Shown: positions 55,468 to 63,542 of the stretch, piece after piece
How the letters are laid out: every line of letters starts with the position of its first letter
Position numbering within the stretch: the first letter of the stretch is position 1
Origin: Desulfuromusa kysingii
GTDB taxonomy: Bacteria; Desulfobacterota; Desulfuromonadia; Desulfuromonadales; Geopsychrobacteraceae
Direction: 5' to 3'
DNA: 64,000 bases
Assembly (NCBI RefSeq): GCF_900107645.1
Contig: NZ_FNQN01000005.1
Coordinates: 236,128-300,127 of the forward strand
Made by a program: the position numbers and the translations under genes
The notes under the pieces: generated by a model
The model's database searches: none
Told to the model about the DNA's origin: nothing
What the model saw: only the letters and a program-made list of their open reading frames with translations

Positions 55468-56883
55468 ATGAAAGAACTTTATCCTGAATGGCCGATTCTC
55501 ATGGTTGACGATGAATCAGCCTTATTGCGTAGCTTAACGGTGTCTCTGAAGTCGTCTGGTGGTTTTAATAACCTGCTGCAGTGTCAGGATAGTCGTCAGG
55601 TTATGGATCTGCTCGCCGAACAACAAGTCAGTTTGATTCTGCTCGATCTGACGATGCCGCATGTGTCGGGACAGGAATTGTTGACCCGGATCTGTGAAAA
55701 TTATCCGCATATCCCGGTGATTATTCTCAGTGGTCTCAATCAAGTTGAGACCGCTGTTGAATGTATTAAAAATGGTGCTTATGATTATTTTGTGAAAACC
55801 GAAGATCAGACGCGGCTCTTCTCTGAAATTCGTCAAGCCTTGGAGCGGTTTGACCTGGAAAGTCAATATGTGCGACTCAAAAATAAATTTCTCAATACGG
55901 AACTAAGTCAACCCGAAATCTTTGCAGGGATTGTCACGCAGAATAATAAAATGCAGGCCATCTTTCAATATATTGAAGCCCTTGCTTCAAGCAGAGAGCC
56001 TGTTTTGATTATCGGTGAAAGTGGTGTTGGCAAAGATTTAATTGCCAAAGCGATACATGCTGTCAGAGCGAAGGACAGGCCTTGGGTGGCTGTAAACGTG
56101 GCCGGGTTGGATGATAATATGTTTGCCGATACTCTGTTTGGTCATACTCCAGGTGCTTTCACTGGCGCGGAAAAGTCGCGCAACGGTATGGTGGCGCAAG
56201 CAGAAGATGGCACTTTGTTTCTTGATGAGATTGGTGATCTTTCCTGGGCTTCTCAGGTTAAATTGCTACGTTTGATTCAGGAGCGAGAGTATTATGTTTT
56301 GGGCAGTGATGTGCCTAAGACAACTAAAGCGCGCTTTGTTTTTGCAACCAACCAGTCCCTGGAAAAAGCGTGTGAAGAGAAAAGTTTTCGCATGGATCTT
56401 TATTTTCGTTTGCGCGCTCATCAGATTAATATTCCTCCGTTACGAGAACGAGCAGAGGATATCCCGCTTTTAGTGGCACATTTTGTTGCGGAGGCATGCG
56501 AGTCTTTAAACAAACCTGTCCCTGAAGTTTCTCAAGAGTTGATAGCGCGACTACAGCAATATAGTTTCCCGGGCAATATCCGTGAACTGCGTTCGATGGT
56601 TTACGATGCCTTGATTGTCCATAAGCAGGGTTCTATCTCTTTGAATGAATTTAAGAAGTCAATTGCTATGGGGTCACAGCAGACAGTTCCATCAGCTGAT
56701 GCCTCAGGCTCTGAGACATCTTCACTCAGCTTCAGCAGTAACCTTCCGACCTTGGAGGATGCGGGACGCTTGTTGGTTTGTGAGGCTATGAAGCGTTCCG
56801 GAGACAATCAGACTCTCGCAGCGCGTTATCTCGGAATTTCACGGCAGGCTCTGAGCAAACGATTGAAGAAATACAATATGTAG
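55468..56883 (+). CDS. Sigma-54-dependent response regulator of the dehalogenase locus
   Basis: The 471-residue regulator starts at ATG 55468, nine bases after the kinase stop, with GGAGG upstream. Receiver domain: about 1-130 with phospho-acceptor in LILLDLTMPHVSG. AAA+ domain: Walker A GESGVGKD, an intact GAFTGA loop, Walker B GTLFLDEIGD. The Fis-type DNA-binding helix is at the C-terminus (NQTLAARYLGISRQALSKRL). Its likely sites are the two GCAACC-N2-GGTTGC dyads downstream, feeding the -24/-12 promoter of rdhA. Confidence 0.93.
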   Translation: MKELYPEWPILMVDDESALLRSLTVSLKSSGGFNNLLQCQDSRQVMDLLAEQQVSLILLDLTMPHVSGQELLTRICENYPHIPVIILSGLNQVETAVECIKNGAYDYFVKTEDQTRLFSEIRQALERFDLESQYVRLKNKFLNTELSQPEIFAGIVTQNNKMQAIFQYIEALASSREPVLIIGESGVGKDLIAKAIHAVRAKDRPWVAVNVAGLDDNMFADTLFGHTPGAFTGAEKSRNGMVAQAEDGTLFLDEIGDLSWASQVKLLRLIQEREYYVLGSDVPKTTKARFVFATNQSLEKACEEKSFRMDLYFRLRAHQINIPPLRERAEDIPLLVAHFVAEACESLNKPVPEVSQELIARLQQYSFPGNIRELRSMVYDALIVHKQGSISLNEFKKSIAMGSQQTVPSADASGSETSSLSFSSNLPTLEDAGRLLVCEAMKRSGDNQTLAARYLGISRQALSKRLKKYNM

Positions 56884-56963
56884 CTCCTGCTGGTGACAAA
56901 AATGATTTAATCCAATCAAAAACACGTTAACTTCATCTCAACTCCTCTTTTGGCTGCAACTTA

Positions 56964-56999
56964 CACTGCGCCCTGCAACCCTGGTTGCGGGGCGCAGTG
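56964..56999. promoter_or_regulatory. Upstream activator dyad 1
   Basis: A 36-bp palindrome (CACTGCGCCC at one end, GGGCGCAGTG at the other) has the core GCAACCCTGGTTGC at 56975-56988 and only two mismatched pairs. It lies about 180 bases before the predicted rdhA transcript start. It could also form a hairpin after the regulator gene, but no T run follows. Confidence 0.65.
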
Positions 57000-57043
57000 G
57001 TCTCTGCTGTTGTGCGCTATTCCTCTCGTTCAGACTGACCAGG

Positions 57044-57059
57044 CGCAACCTAGGTTGCG
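57044..57059. promoter_or_regulatory. Upstream activator dyad 2
   Basis: CGCAACCTAGGTTGCG is a perfect 16-bp palindrome sharing its GCAACC/GGTTGC arms with dyad 1. The centres are exactly 70 bp apart (about seven helical turns), and this copy is about 110 bases upstream of the predicted start, a normal distance for a sigma-54 activator. Confidence 0.7.
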
Positions 57060-57134
57060 TTTAGGCTTAATTTTATTTTCCCCTAAAAAATATAATAACG
57101 CTATAATTTCAGTGACTTAGACAATTTTTCGAGG

Positions 57135-57151
57135 TTGGCATCTAACTTGCT
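57135..57151 (+). promoter_or_regulatory. Sigma-54 (-24/-12) promoter of rdhA
   Basis: TTGGCATCTAACTTGCT has GG at 57137-57138 and GC at 57149-57150 with ten bases between, as sigma-54 requires; the -12 element TTGC is the consensus. The transcript should begin near 57162, giving a leader of about 180 bases. Confidence 0.8.
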
Positions 57152-57262
57152 AACTCGAATAGCGTATGCACAACAGTTTCGGTCATAAGTGTTTCGAGTG
57201 AAGATAAAAGTACAGATGTGTCTCAGTGTTTTGAATACAGATTAAACAACACAATTCATCAT

Positions 57263-57341
57263 AAGGAGGTTTTGTCTGCGTCTTATCAAAGCATTCATTT
57301 TTAACTGTCAGCAGGAAAATTTTTCAAAAGGAGTCATTTAA
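57263..57341 (+). other. Leader with strong ribosome site but no standard start codon
   Basis: AAGGAGG (57263-57269) precedes no ATG or GTG. A CTG six bases later (57276) opens a 21-codon frame that ends in TAATG at the rdhA start; a TTG two bases after the site opens a 10-codon frame. Either a leader peptide with a rare start or a ribosome standby site is possible. Confidence 0.3.
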
Positions 57342-58696
57342 TGTCAAAACTAGACAGAAGAAAATTTATCAAAGGGATGGGGTTATCACTAGCCCTGCCA
57401 AGTGTAGCAGTTGCCGGTACATATGGGAAAAATTATGATCCCGGTGGCCCTGGAACAATAAAAGCTGCTGAAGTAGAGCGGTATAGAAAAGAGCTTCCTT
57501 CTTATTTTTATAAAAGGATCCCAGCACACAGAAAGAACTTTATTGGTACGACGCAATTAGGCGATAACGTGGTCCAGTTTGAAGATGCAAGAACCCACGC
57601 ATTTGCCGAATTCTTCATGCATGGCACCAATAGAGATTACACTGGTAAATGGGGCCAAGCGGTAAAAAAAGCGATGGATGACAGAGCAAAGCTTACCGCG
57701 ACATTCACCGATGAGCAAAAAGAAGATGCTGCCTGGGGGGGTGCAATTACCGCTGCATCGGACCAGTGGCACGTTAACTTGGGACCTGGTCGTTGGGAAT
57801 CTATCGGGATCAAAGCCAATAAGCTGGTGCTCCCTGCTGGAGAAATGACGGCAAAAATCAAAAAAGTCGCAAAATGGTTTGGTGCCGACCTGGTTGGTGT
57901 CTGTGAAATTACAGAAGATTTAAGACCATTCTTTTACAAGACCGGACGGACCTGGGGATCCCTGAGAGGGGCACCAAAAGCAGAAAGAATCGTTGATAAT
58001 GGGCGCGATATTCCATGGCCATACCCATATAAGTACGCAATTATGATCGGGAAAATGGAAGGTATCTACGGGCTGAAAACAAATGTCGGACCGATGAACA
58101 ATGCGACTGTTGCGACCGAATGTTCAGACGATGACATCTATCCAAGATACCTTGAGAGTACGATTCGTAGTTTAGGTTACGACGCTAAAGCGCAATCAAT
58201 GAACGGGACTGACGATTTCAACATGATCCCGTTGGCGGTCCAAGCTGGACTCGGTGAACTTGGCCGCATGGGAATGCTGGTAACCCCTTATGGAGCACAT
58301 GTTCGCCTGTCAGCGGTCACGACCAATATGCCACTGCTGGCGGATGATCCAATTGATTTCGGGCTGCAAGAGTTTTGCAAAACCTGCAAAAAATGTGCGG
58401 AAAATTGCCCTTCAAAGGCGATCAACGATGAAACCGAGCCTGAAATGATTGGTGGTGTTGTCAGATATCAATTAGATCCTGTTAAATGTATGACCCAAAG
58501 AGCAACAACGGGTTGTGCGAGTTGTGCTGCCGTGTGTCCATTTACAAAACCAGACAATATTTTACATAGTGCCGGCCGTATCATGGGCAGAAATCCATTA
58601 GGGGCAAAACTGTTGAAATCGATGGATGACTTGTTCTACGGGGTTCAACCAACTCCGAGGGCGCTTACGAGTGATTTAGCACCGTGGAAATTATAG
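57341..58696 (+). CDS. rdhA: Reductive dehalogenase catalytic subunit
   Basis: The 451-residue protein has a twin-arginine signal (RRKFIKGMGLSLALPSVAVAG) for Tat export to the periplasm, a central corrinoid-binding domain, and two Fe-S motifs near the C-terminus: CKTCKKCAENCP (CX2CX2CX3CP) and a second set CX8CX2CX3CP ending in CASCAAVCPF. These features define respiratory RdhA enzymes, which remove halide from organohalides as terminal electron acceptors using a cobamide and two 4Fe-4S clusters. Length is within the usual range. GLGELGRMGMLVTPYGAHVR is a family stretch. AAAGGAG lies seven bases before the ATG. The halogenated substrate cannot be read from sequence. Confidence 0.95.
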   Translation: MSKLDRRKFIKGMGLSLALPSVAVAGTYGKNYDPGGPGTIKAAEVERYRKELPSYFYKRIPAHRKNFIGTTQLGDNVVQFEDARTHAFAEFFMHGTNRDYTGKWGQAVKKAMDDRAKLTATFTDEQKEDAAWGGAITAASDQWHVNLGPGRWESIGIKANKLVLPAGEMTAKIKKVAKWFGADLVGVCEITEDLRPFFYKTGRTWGSLRGAPKAERIVDNGRDIPWPYPYKYAIMIGKMEGIYGLKTNVGPMNNATVATECSDDDIYPRYLESTIRSLGYDAKAQSMNGTDDFNMIPLAVQAGLGELGRMGMLVTPYGAHVRLSAVTTNMPLLADDPIDFGLQEFCKTCKKCAENCPSKAINDETEPEMIGGVVRYQLDPVKCMTQRATTGCASCAAVCPFTKPDNILHSAGRIMGRNPLGAKLLKSMDDLFYGVQPTPRALTSDLAPWKL

Positions 58697-58712
58697 GAAA
58701 AGGGAGCAAACT

Positions 58713-59006
58713 ATGTTGATGTTTATATTTGGAGCCATTGCTGCAACTTTAGTCATAAAACTTTGGGATTATAAAAAGAAAAATTCCATAACTTTATCTT
58801 GGATCGAATACTTAACCGGCAGTATCTGGGTCTTCTGGACGATTACCGGGATCGCATTTATTGTCATTAACTTAGGTGAAGGGGAAACCCGTGCTGCCAG
58901 CCTTGGATCTTTAATTTTTGGTGCAGTTGCCCTGTTTGGATTTATCGGATTACGCAAATTGTATCGAAAAGGAAAGTGTTTAACCAAAGCACCAGCTGCA
59001 AGTTAA
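58713..59006 (+). CDS. rdhB: Reductive dehalogenase membrane anchor
   Basis: The 97-residue protein has three transmembrane helices (about 1-16, 32-52 and 62-80), the usual RdhB shape. The loop before the last helix has GEGETR, which contains the EXE motif described for RdhB proteins. It should anchor RdhA on the outside of the inner membrane. The gene follows rdhA by 16 bases with AAAGGGAG as ribosome site. Confidence 0.9.
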   Translation: MLMFIFGAIAATLVIKLWDYKKKNSITLSWIEYLTGSIWVFWTITGIAFIVINLGEGETRAASLGSLIFGAVALFGFIGLRKLYRKGKCLTKAPAAS

Positions 59007-59034
59007 CGTAAATCATATAGAAGATGTTTGTCTC

Positions 59035-59071
59035 GGGGGCTTTGTTTTTTTAAATATGAAGCCCCCTTTTT
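59035..59071 (+). terminator. Rho-independent terminator after rdhB
   Basis: GGGGGCTT pairs with AAGCCCCC around a 16-base loop and is followed by TTTTT. It separates rdhAB from rdhC, so the rear genes may be expressed at a lower level by read-through or from their own promoter. Confidence 0.85.
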
Positions 59072-59148
59072 ATGCAATTCCTCCGTGGTAGAGATCATGC
59101 AATGTCAAACCGATATTTCAGGATAAATCATTTGATAAAGAGATTGAC

Positions 59149-60315
59149 ATGAGTAAAGTCATTAAAAAATTAAAAATAATTCTTATTATTTTTGCGACAG
59201 TCATTACAATTTTCGGTTTAATCTATCAAGGGAATACCGGAGAAAAAAATGTCTTAAACGATCTCAAACAAATATTTCCGACAGCGGTGTCTTTTGTTAA
59301 GGACAATGCGAGATATCCGGTTTATGAAGTATTTAACGCAGATAAAAATAATCTTGGTTATGCCGTGGAAGCCAGTTCTGCGGGTTACGCTGGGCCGATT
59401 AAGGTCTTAGCTGGTATCGACAATAGCGGTCTCATTGTCGATGTTATTGTGTTGAATCAAGTGGAGACGCCCTGGTTTTTTCAAAAAGTTCTAGCGGATG
59501 GGTTCCTGAGCAGGGTTAAGGGACATACTGTCGATGACCCCTTAAGTTTAAATAGTGATATTGATGCTGTTAGTGGTGCCACCTATACCTCTGAGGGCAT
59601 CGTTAATGCGGTTAGAAAGAGTAGTCACTGGTTTGGTCGAAGCCATTTAAACTTAACCATACATGAAGAGCCAGAGACATTAATTGGTATCGAAGAGCTT
59701 CTCCTTGGGCTGTTATATGTGATTGTATTTTTCAGTCTGTGGAAAAAATATCATAAGTTAAGATTGTTAGTGATGGGAGCATCACTCGCCTTTCTCGGAT
59801 TTTGGCAAAATTCACCGATCAGTTTTGCCAACATTGCCACGTTACTCACAGGCAATGCCCCATCATATTTAGAGCGGCCATTTTGGTATCTATTAGTGGT
59901 CGGAACATTGTTCGTGACCGTTTTAATGGGCAAGAATTTTTATTGCTACTATCTTTGTCCCTTTGGGGCGATCCAGGAGTTCCTCCATAAAATGGGAGGA
60001 ATGAGTTACAAGCCCTGTCCACATACATTCAAGCGTTTGCAGAAAATACGACTCGGGTTAACGTGGTTAGCCTTTCTGCTGGCTATATATCTTGCCAATC
60101 CAAGTATCTCCAGCTATGAACCTTTCTCTGCATTGTTCAAACTGCAAGGCAATAGCGCTCAGTGGCTGTTAATGCCGTTTGTTCTTTTTATCGGCATATT
60201 TATTTCACGATTTTGGTGCAAGGTGTTTTGTCCAGTTGGTTTGGTGATGGACTTTTGCGCAAAAATCAGAAAGAGGGTTATCCAGTTATGGGGCAATTTA
60301 AAAACGGCAAAGTAG
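59149..60315 (+). CDS. rdhC: FMN-binding polyferredoxin-type membrane protein (RdhC/NosR-like)
   Basis: The 388-residue protein has an N-terminal helix, a periplasmic FMN-binding domain (about 75-165) with DAVSGATYTSEGI, whose threonine is the usual site of covalent FMN attachment, and then about five helices with two CX3CP motifs (CYYLCPFG and CKVFCPVG). This is the RdhC/NosR/NapH plan. It may pass electrons from menaquinol toward the dehalogenase, or help in its assembly; its role in other organisms is debated. Confidence 0.88.
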   Translation: MSKVIKKLKIILIIFATVITIFGLIYQGNTGEKNVLNDLKQIFPTAVSFVKDNARYPVYEVFNADKNNLGYAVEASSAGYAGPIKVLAGIDNSGLIVDVIVLNQVETPWFFQKVLADGFLSRVKGHTVDDPLSLNSDIDAVSGATYTSEGIVNAVRKSSHWFGRSHLNLTIHEEPETLIGIEELLLGLLYVIVFFSLWKKYHKLRLLVMGASLAFLGFWQNSPISFANIATLLTGNAPSYLERPFWYLLVVGTLFVTVLMGKNFYCYYLCPFGAIQEFLHKMGGMSYKPCPHTFKRLQKIRLGLTWLAFLLAIYLANPSISSYEPFSALFKLQGNSAQWLLMPFVLFIGIFISRFWCKVFCPVGLVMDFCAKIRKRVIQLWGNLKTAK

Positions 60316-60401
60316 ATTATTTTCTCATTTTGGCAACAGTCATTACTTTAAGCCTAACGTTGTATGCACTGATTTTAAACGCCGAATTTTTAGGCACATG
60401 A
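60288..60401 (+). CDS. 37-residue single-helix membrane peptide in the rdh locus
   Basis: An ATG at 60288 opens a 37-codon frame overlapping the last 28 bases of rdhC. AGAGGG lies upstream. The sequence is basic at the start (MGQFKNGKVD) and then one transmembrane helix (FLILATVITLSLTLYALIL) with a short tail. The hydrophobic design and location argue for a real peptide, perhaps stabilising the RdhC-type complex. I know of no family. Confidence 0.5.
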   Translation: MGQFKNGKVDYFLILATVITLSLTLYALILNAEFLGT

Positions 60402-60447
60402 TGCATATCATAAAATAATTAAATATATCCGGTAAGGAGATTCATTA

Positions 60448-61101
60448 ATGCGACCACAGGTTATTGGAATATCAGGCAGTCCTATCAAAAATTCAAACAC
60501 AGACCGCCTTGTACAATCCGTTCTGAACAATACAGGTCTAGAAACCGAATTTATTAAGTTGTCCACTAAGAAAGTTCAACCATGCGCTGCCTGTCTTGGT
60601 TGTACCAAAGACAATGTCTGTAAGGTGAAGGACGACTTTCAGGAGATCGCAGAAAAAGTAAGATACGCTGGTGCTATTGTCGTCGGCGGTTATTCGCCCT
60701 ATGCATCCCTTGATGCGTATACAAAATCCTTTCTGGAAAGACTTTTTTCTCTTCGCCATCAAAACGGTCTTAATCGTGGAAAACTTGCCGTGACAGTTGT
60801 TACCGGTATTGGACGAGGCGCTCCAGGTTTAGATGCCGCCAGCGACCAGCTCGGTCAGGCACTGATGATGGAAGGAATGGATGTTCTGGAGTCATTGAAA
60901 GTCGTAGGGAATACTGAGTGCATGGTTTGTGGTTACGGCCAGAACTGTCCTATGAGCTCATTGTCCTGGGTTTTCGGCGATGATACAGAAATTACTCCGG
61001 AAAAATTTTGTCAGGTCGAAGGGCAAAGTGACACCTGGGCGCAAGCTGAAGTGCTAGGTCAAACCATTGCTGAACGGCTGAAAAAAACCCAGATGATGTA
61101 A
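60448..61101 (+). CDS. Iron-sulfur flavoprotein (flavodoxin-fold NADPH/FMN reductase)
   Basis: The 217-residue protein has a flavodoxin-like N-terminus (GISGSPIKNSNTDRLV) and the compact cysteine motif CAACLGCTKDNVC (CX2CX2CX5C) that characterises archaeal and bacterial iron-sulfur flavoproteins, plus additional cysteines late in the chain. It likely carries FMN and a 4Fe-4S cluster and shuttles electrons. Position after the rdh genes suggests supply of electrons to dehalogenase maturation or cobamide reduction; this is inference. AAGGAG precedes the ATG. Confidence 0.85.
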   Translation: MRPQVIGISGSPIKNSNTDRLVQSVLNNTGLETEFIKLSTKKVQPCAACLGCTKDNVCKVKDDFQEIAEKVRYAGAIVVGGYSPYASLDAYTKSFLERLFSLRHQNGLNRGKLAVTVVTGIGRGAPGLDAASDQLGQALMMEGMDVLESLKVVGNTECMVCGYGQNCPMSSLSWVFGDDTEITPEKFCQVEGQSDTWAQAEVLGQTIAERLKKTQMM

Positions 61102-61153
61102 GTAAAATCGTGGAAGAATAGAGGGAGACTCCAAGTTGCAATACCCTCGTCTA

Positions 61154-61305
61154 CTCTCATGTGACGCAACTGGAGTGGAAATATAGATTTGATAATCAGG
61201 GCGGCAAATATCTGGGGATTATAGACTCAGGTTTGCCGCTCTTTAAACATTCCTCGCTGACCTCATCGCCTGTTTGCTTTGTTCCAATGCTGACATAGGG
61301 GAGAA
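61154..61305. repeat. REP-like repeat block, copy 1
   Basis: The stretch contains AGGGCGGCAAA (61198-61208) and its complement TTTGCCGCTCT (61232-61242) as a stem, preceded by CATGTGACGC and followed by CATTCCTCGCTGACCTCATCGC. Diverged copies of both parts occur at 62338-62527, in a different order. It lies between the flavoprotein and marC genes and is not coding. Confidence 0.65.
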
Positions 61306-61325
61306 TGGGAAGCATATTGCTAATT

Positions 61326-61958
61326 TTAGAATCCAACCAGTCCGCTTTGCCTGATTCCATCAAATATGAATTGTACTGCCAGCGCTGATAACAGCACCCC
61401 CATGATCCGTGTGATGACTTGCATCCCGGTTACACCAAGCCAATGTTGAATTTTACCGGCAAGTAACATAGAGATGAAAGTCAGCAGTAAGATCAGTAAA
61501 ATCGACGCGATAATGATCGCCTGCCCAGCGACGTCCCCTTTCTGGTCTGCCATTAGCAAGATGGCGGCACCCATTGCACCGGGTCCCGCAATAAGGGGAG
61601 TTGCCAGTGGGAACACTGAGATGTCAGTTTTAGAAAACGCTTCAGTGACCTCTTCGTCAGTGGTTGATGTGCCGCCAGAAGAGCGGGCAAAAACCATGTC
61701 AATGCCCATCAATAATAATAAAATACCACCGGCGGTCCTCAATGCAGCAAGTGAGATACCGAGACCAGCTAATAGAAATTCGCCAACCAATGCAAAGGCC
61801 AGTAATATTACCGTACTAATCAGGATTCCGCGGATGGCAATTGAACGTCTGTGCTGAGCGGTCTGGTTTGCTGTCAGAGCAGCGAACATGGCTGCTACGT
61901 CGAGTGGTCCAATCGTGGCCAAAAAAGTTGCTAATGCTAAGCCAGCAGTTTCAATCAT
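61326..61958 (-). CDS. MarC family integral membrane protein
   Basis: The 210-residue protein has six predicted helices and the MarC/UPF0056 features LFLATIGPLD-like N-terminus, LATPLIAGPGAMGAAILL in the middle and a C-terminal LLSALAVQFIFDGI. The function of MarC is not established; earlier links to multiple drug resistance were withdrawn. It is read toward the flavoprotein gene. Confidence 0.88.
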   Translation of the reverse strand: MIETAGLALATFLATIGPLDVAAMFAALTANQTAQHRRSIAIRGILISTVILLAFALVGEFLLAGLGISLAALRTAGGILLLLMGIDMVFARSSGGTSTTDEEVTEAFSKTDISVFPLATPLIAGPGAMGAAILLMADQKGDVAGQAIIIASILLILLLTFISMLLAGKIQHWLGVTGMQVITRIMGVLLSALAVQFIFDGIRQSGLVGF

Positions 61959-62199
61959 TGCTTTGCTGTCCGATCATCGTCTTCTCATGGTTGTTAAGAT
62001 AACCGATCGCAGGGCGAATCGGCATGACCAACAGACATCTTTTGTGTCCAGATTAATTCGCAAGTAAACGGATCTGTATGATGAGATTCTACACGATTTT
62101 GCAGCATTTTTATTGCGATATCTATTTTCATGCTGACATTATGGATGTCTGTGGACTGAAGTTGTGGTTGATAAAATCAAATCGTCGGGTTTCGTCCTG

Positions 62200-62527
62200 C
62201 CAGCCGAGAGACTTTTCTATCGCGACATAGAAAAGTATCCAAAAGAGGACGCCCCAATACCAGCGCCTGCTAAAGCAGGTTCCTTCCGCTACGCAACCCA
62301 GCGATGCGCTCGCAAAACTCGGGGTTTTCAACCCCTCAAACATTCCTCGCTTATCTCATCGCTGTTTTGCTCTGCTTCAGCGCTGGTATAAGGGGAGGGA
62401 GGCTGCAATTATATCCCATTCAAAGTTCTGTCAGCCACTCCCATGTGACGCAGCCGGAATGGAACGGCTGATTTGAGATCAGAGCGGCAAATGTTTGAGG
62501 GCACCAGCCCGAGTTTTTGCCGCTCCT
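62200..62527. repeat. Repeat region with hairpins, copies 2 and 3
   Basis: This non-coding stretch has a 10-bp perfect hairpin (ACTTTTCTAT/ATAGAAAAGT, 62211-62236), a CCTGCT/AGCAGG hairpin (62267-62280), a copy of the CATTCCTCGC block (about 62345-62395) and a copy of the CATGTGACGC/AGAGCGGCAAA block with its complement (62438-62527). The last part runs into the transposase remnant. Identity to copy 1 is about 75 percent by eye. Confidence 0.6.
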
Positions 62528-62762
62528 CAAAGCAGCTGTGGAATGGAGGGAACCCGGAGGGCGTCTGCACGAGCAGATGATAATGATTAGACATCAGGCA
62601 ATAGGCCGCAATCTGCACGCCGGACGTGTTTGTACTCTCCTGCAGAATAGCAAGAAAGGCATCATGGTCCTTCTGATCAACAAAAATATCTTCCCAGTGT
62701 CTGCCCCGATCCATGACGTGATACCAGGCATTAGGATTTTCAATTCGTAGCGGTCTAGCCAT
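62409..62762 (-). pseudogene. Truncated REP-associated tyrosine transposase (Y1/HUH)
   Basis: The first 68 residues or so are a normal start of a RAYT transposase: MARPLRIENPNAWYHVMDRG, VQIAAYCLMSNHYHLLV with the HUH motif HYH. After QTP the homology stops and the frame continues through repeat sequence to a chance stop. The catalytic tyrosine domain is missing, so it is inactive. The ATG at 62762 is preferred over 62792. A GTCAAA/TTTGAC dyad (62795-62812), commonly seen upstream of such genes, lies just before it. Confidence 0.8.
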
Positions 62763-63287
62763 GAGAATTTGATTTAGAGGCAAGGGTTGCAAGAGTCAAA
62801 CAAAGATTTGACCCCTTTGGGCCTCTTTATGCGAAAATTTCTGAAGTTATTTTACGGCTGGTATAAATCGGCTGACCATTTCGACCGGAACCGCGTTTTT
62901 TCCTGTGAAAGCCAGTATCAATGTGCCGCATAAGCAGAGTGAAATAGCTTAAGAACTTCCAGAAACACCCATTTCGCATCGAGATGGTCGCCATCTAATT
63001 GTCACTGCTTAAGGCAGATGATCTGGTTGATCGTCACTGCCACTCGATGCGAAAACTGTTTAAGACATGGCCTATAAGGTAGACCCGCTCTCAGACTGAA
63101 GAGCCGAAGAGACATTATCGCCAGTTTTAAACAAATTCACGAACCAGCAAAGGGAGTGTTATGTCTTCAATTGTGAAAGATCGGTTGACAAGCCTAAAGA
63201 CATTAGTTTGTTAGCCATTTTTCAATACCTGAAAAGTTCAGTAAATATTGAAAGTGCCAATAATATTGCAAAACATAAAAACAAAGA
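62763..63287. other. Non-coding accessory spacer
   Basis: The 525-base gap between the transposase remnant and the cassette-like gene holds the 62795-62812 dyad, the inverted repeat at 62972-63054 and otherwise no supported gene. On the minus strand a GGCTAACAA near 63211-63219 resembles half of an attC site. Confidence 0.4.
62972..63054. repeat. Inverted repeat TTTCGCATCGAG / CTCGATGCGAAA
   Basis: The outer 12-base arms (with an added TGG/CCA pair after one extra A) flank about 53 bases that include two copies of GTCACTGC. It may be a REP-type or miniature mobile element. No coding sequence overlaps. Confidence 0.6.
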
Positions 63288-63527
63288 TTACTGAGATGTT
63301 TTGTTCAAATTTGCTAAGCTCTTTTTCCCTACACTTTTTTTATATTCCACTCTTAAATCTTCGAAAAATCTCAAATTGAGATTTGGCAGTATTGGGTTCT
63401 TTACTGCATTTTTCACAAGGTTGTAATTCGTCTTTTTTGCCTTATTTATCAGTAGAATTGTGCTTAACGGGAAGAGCAAAATATTTATATAAAGAATGCT
63501 TTCAAGTATGATTTCAATGGTTTTCAT
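63288..63527 (-). CDS. Cassette-like small membrane protein
   Basis: The 79-residue, AT-rich protein begins MKTIEIILESILYINILLFP with one long hydrophobic segment, then a basic tail. Its ATG lies about 16 bases after an attC-type site on the same strand, as first genes after an integron recombination site do. The frame extends 10 codons further into the attC, which is unlikely to be the start. Composition differs strongly from the rest of the window. No family recognised. Confidence 0.5.
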   Translation of the reverse strand: MKTIEIILESILYINILLFPLSTILLINKAKKTNYNLVKNAVKNPILPNLNLRFFEDLRVEYKKSVGKKSLANLNKTSQ

Positions 63528-63542
63528 ATTTATAATTTTTAT

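Noticed and set aside
62164..62391. 75-codon plus-strand frame
   Set aside because: It runs through repeat hairpins; its apparent protein is a translation of a repeat family, not a gene.
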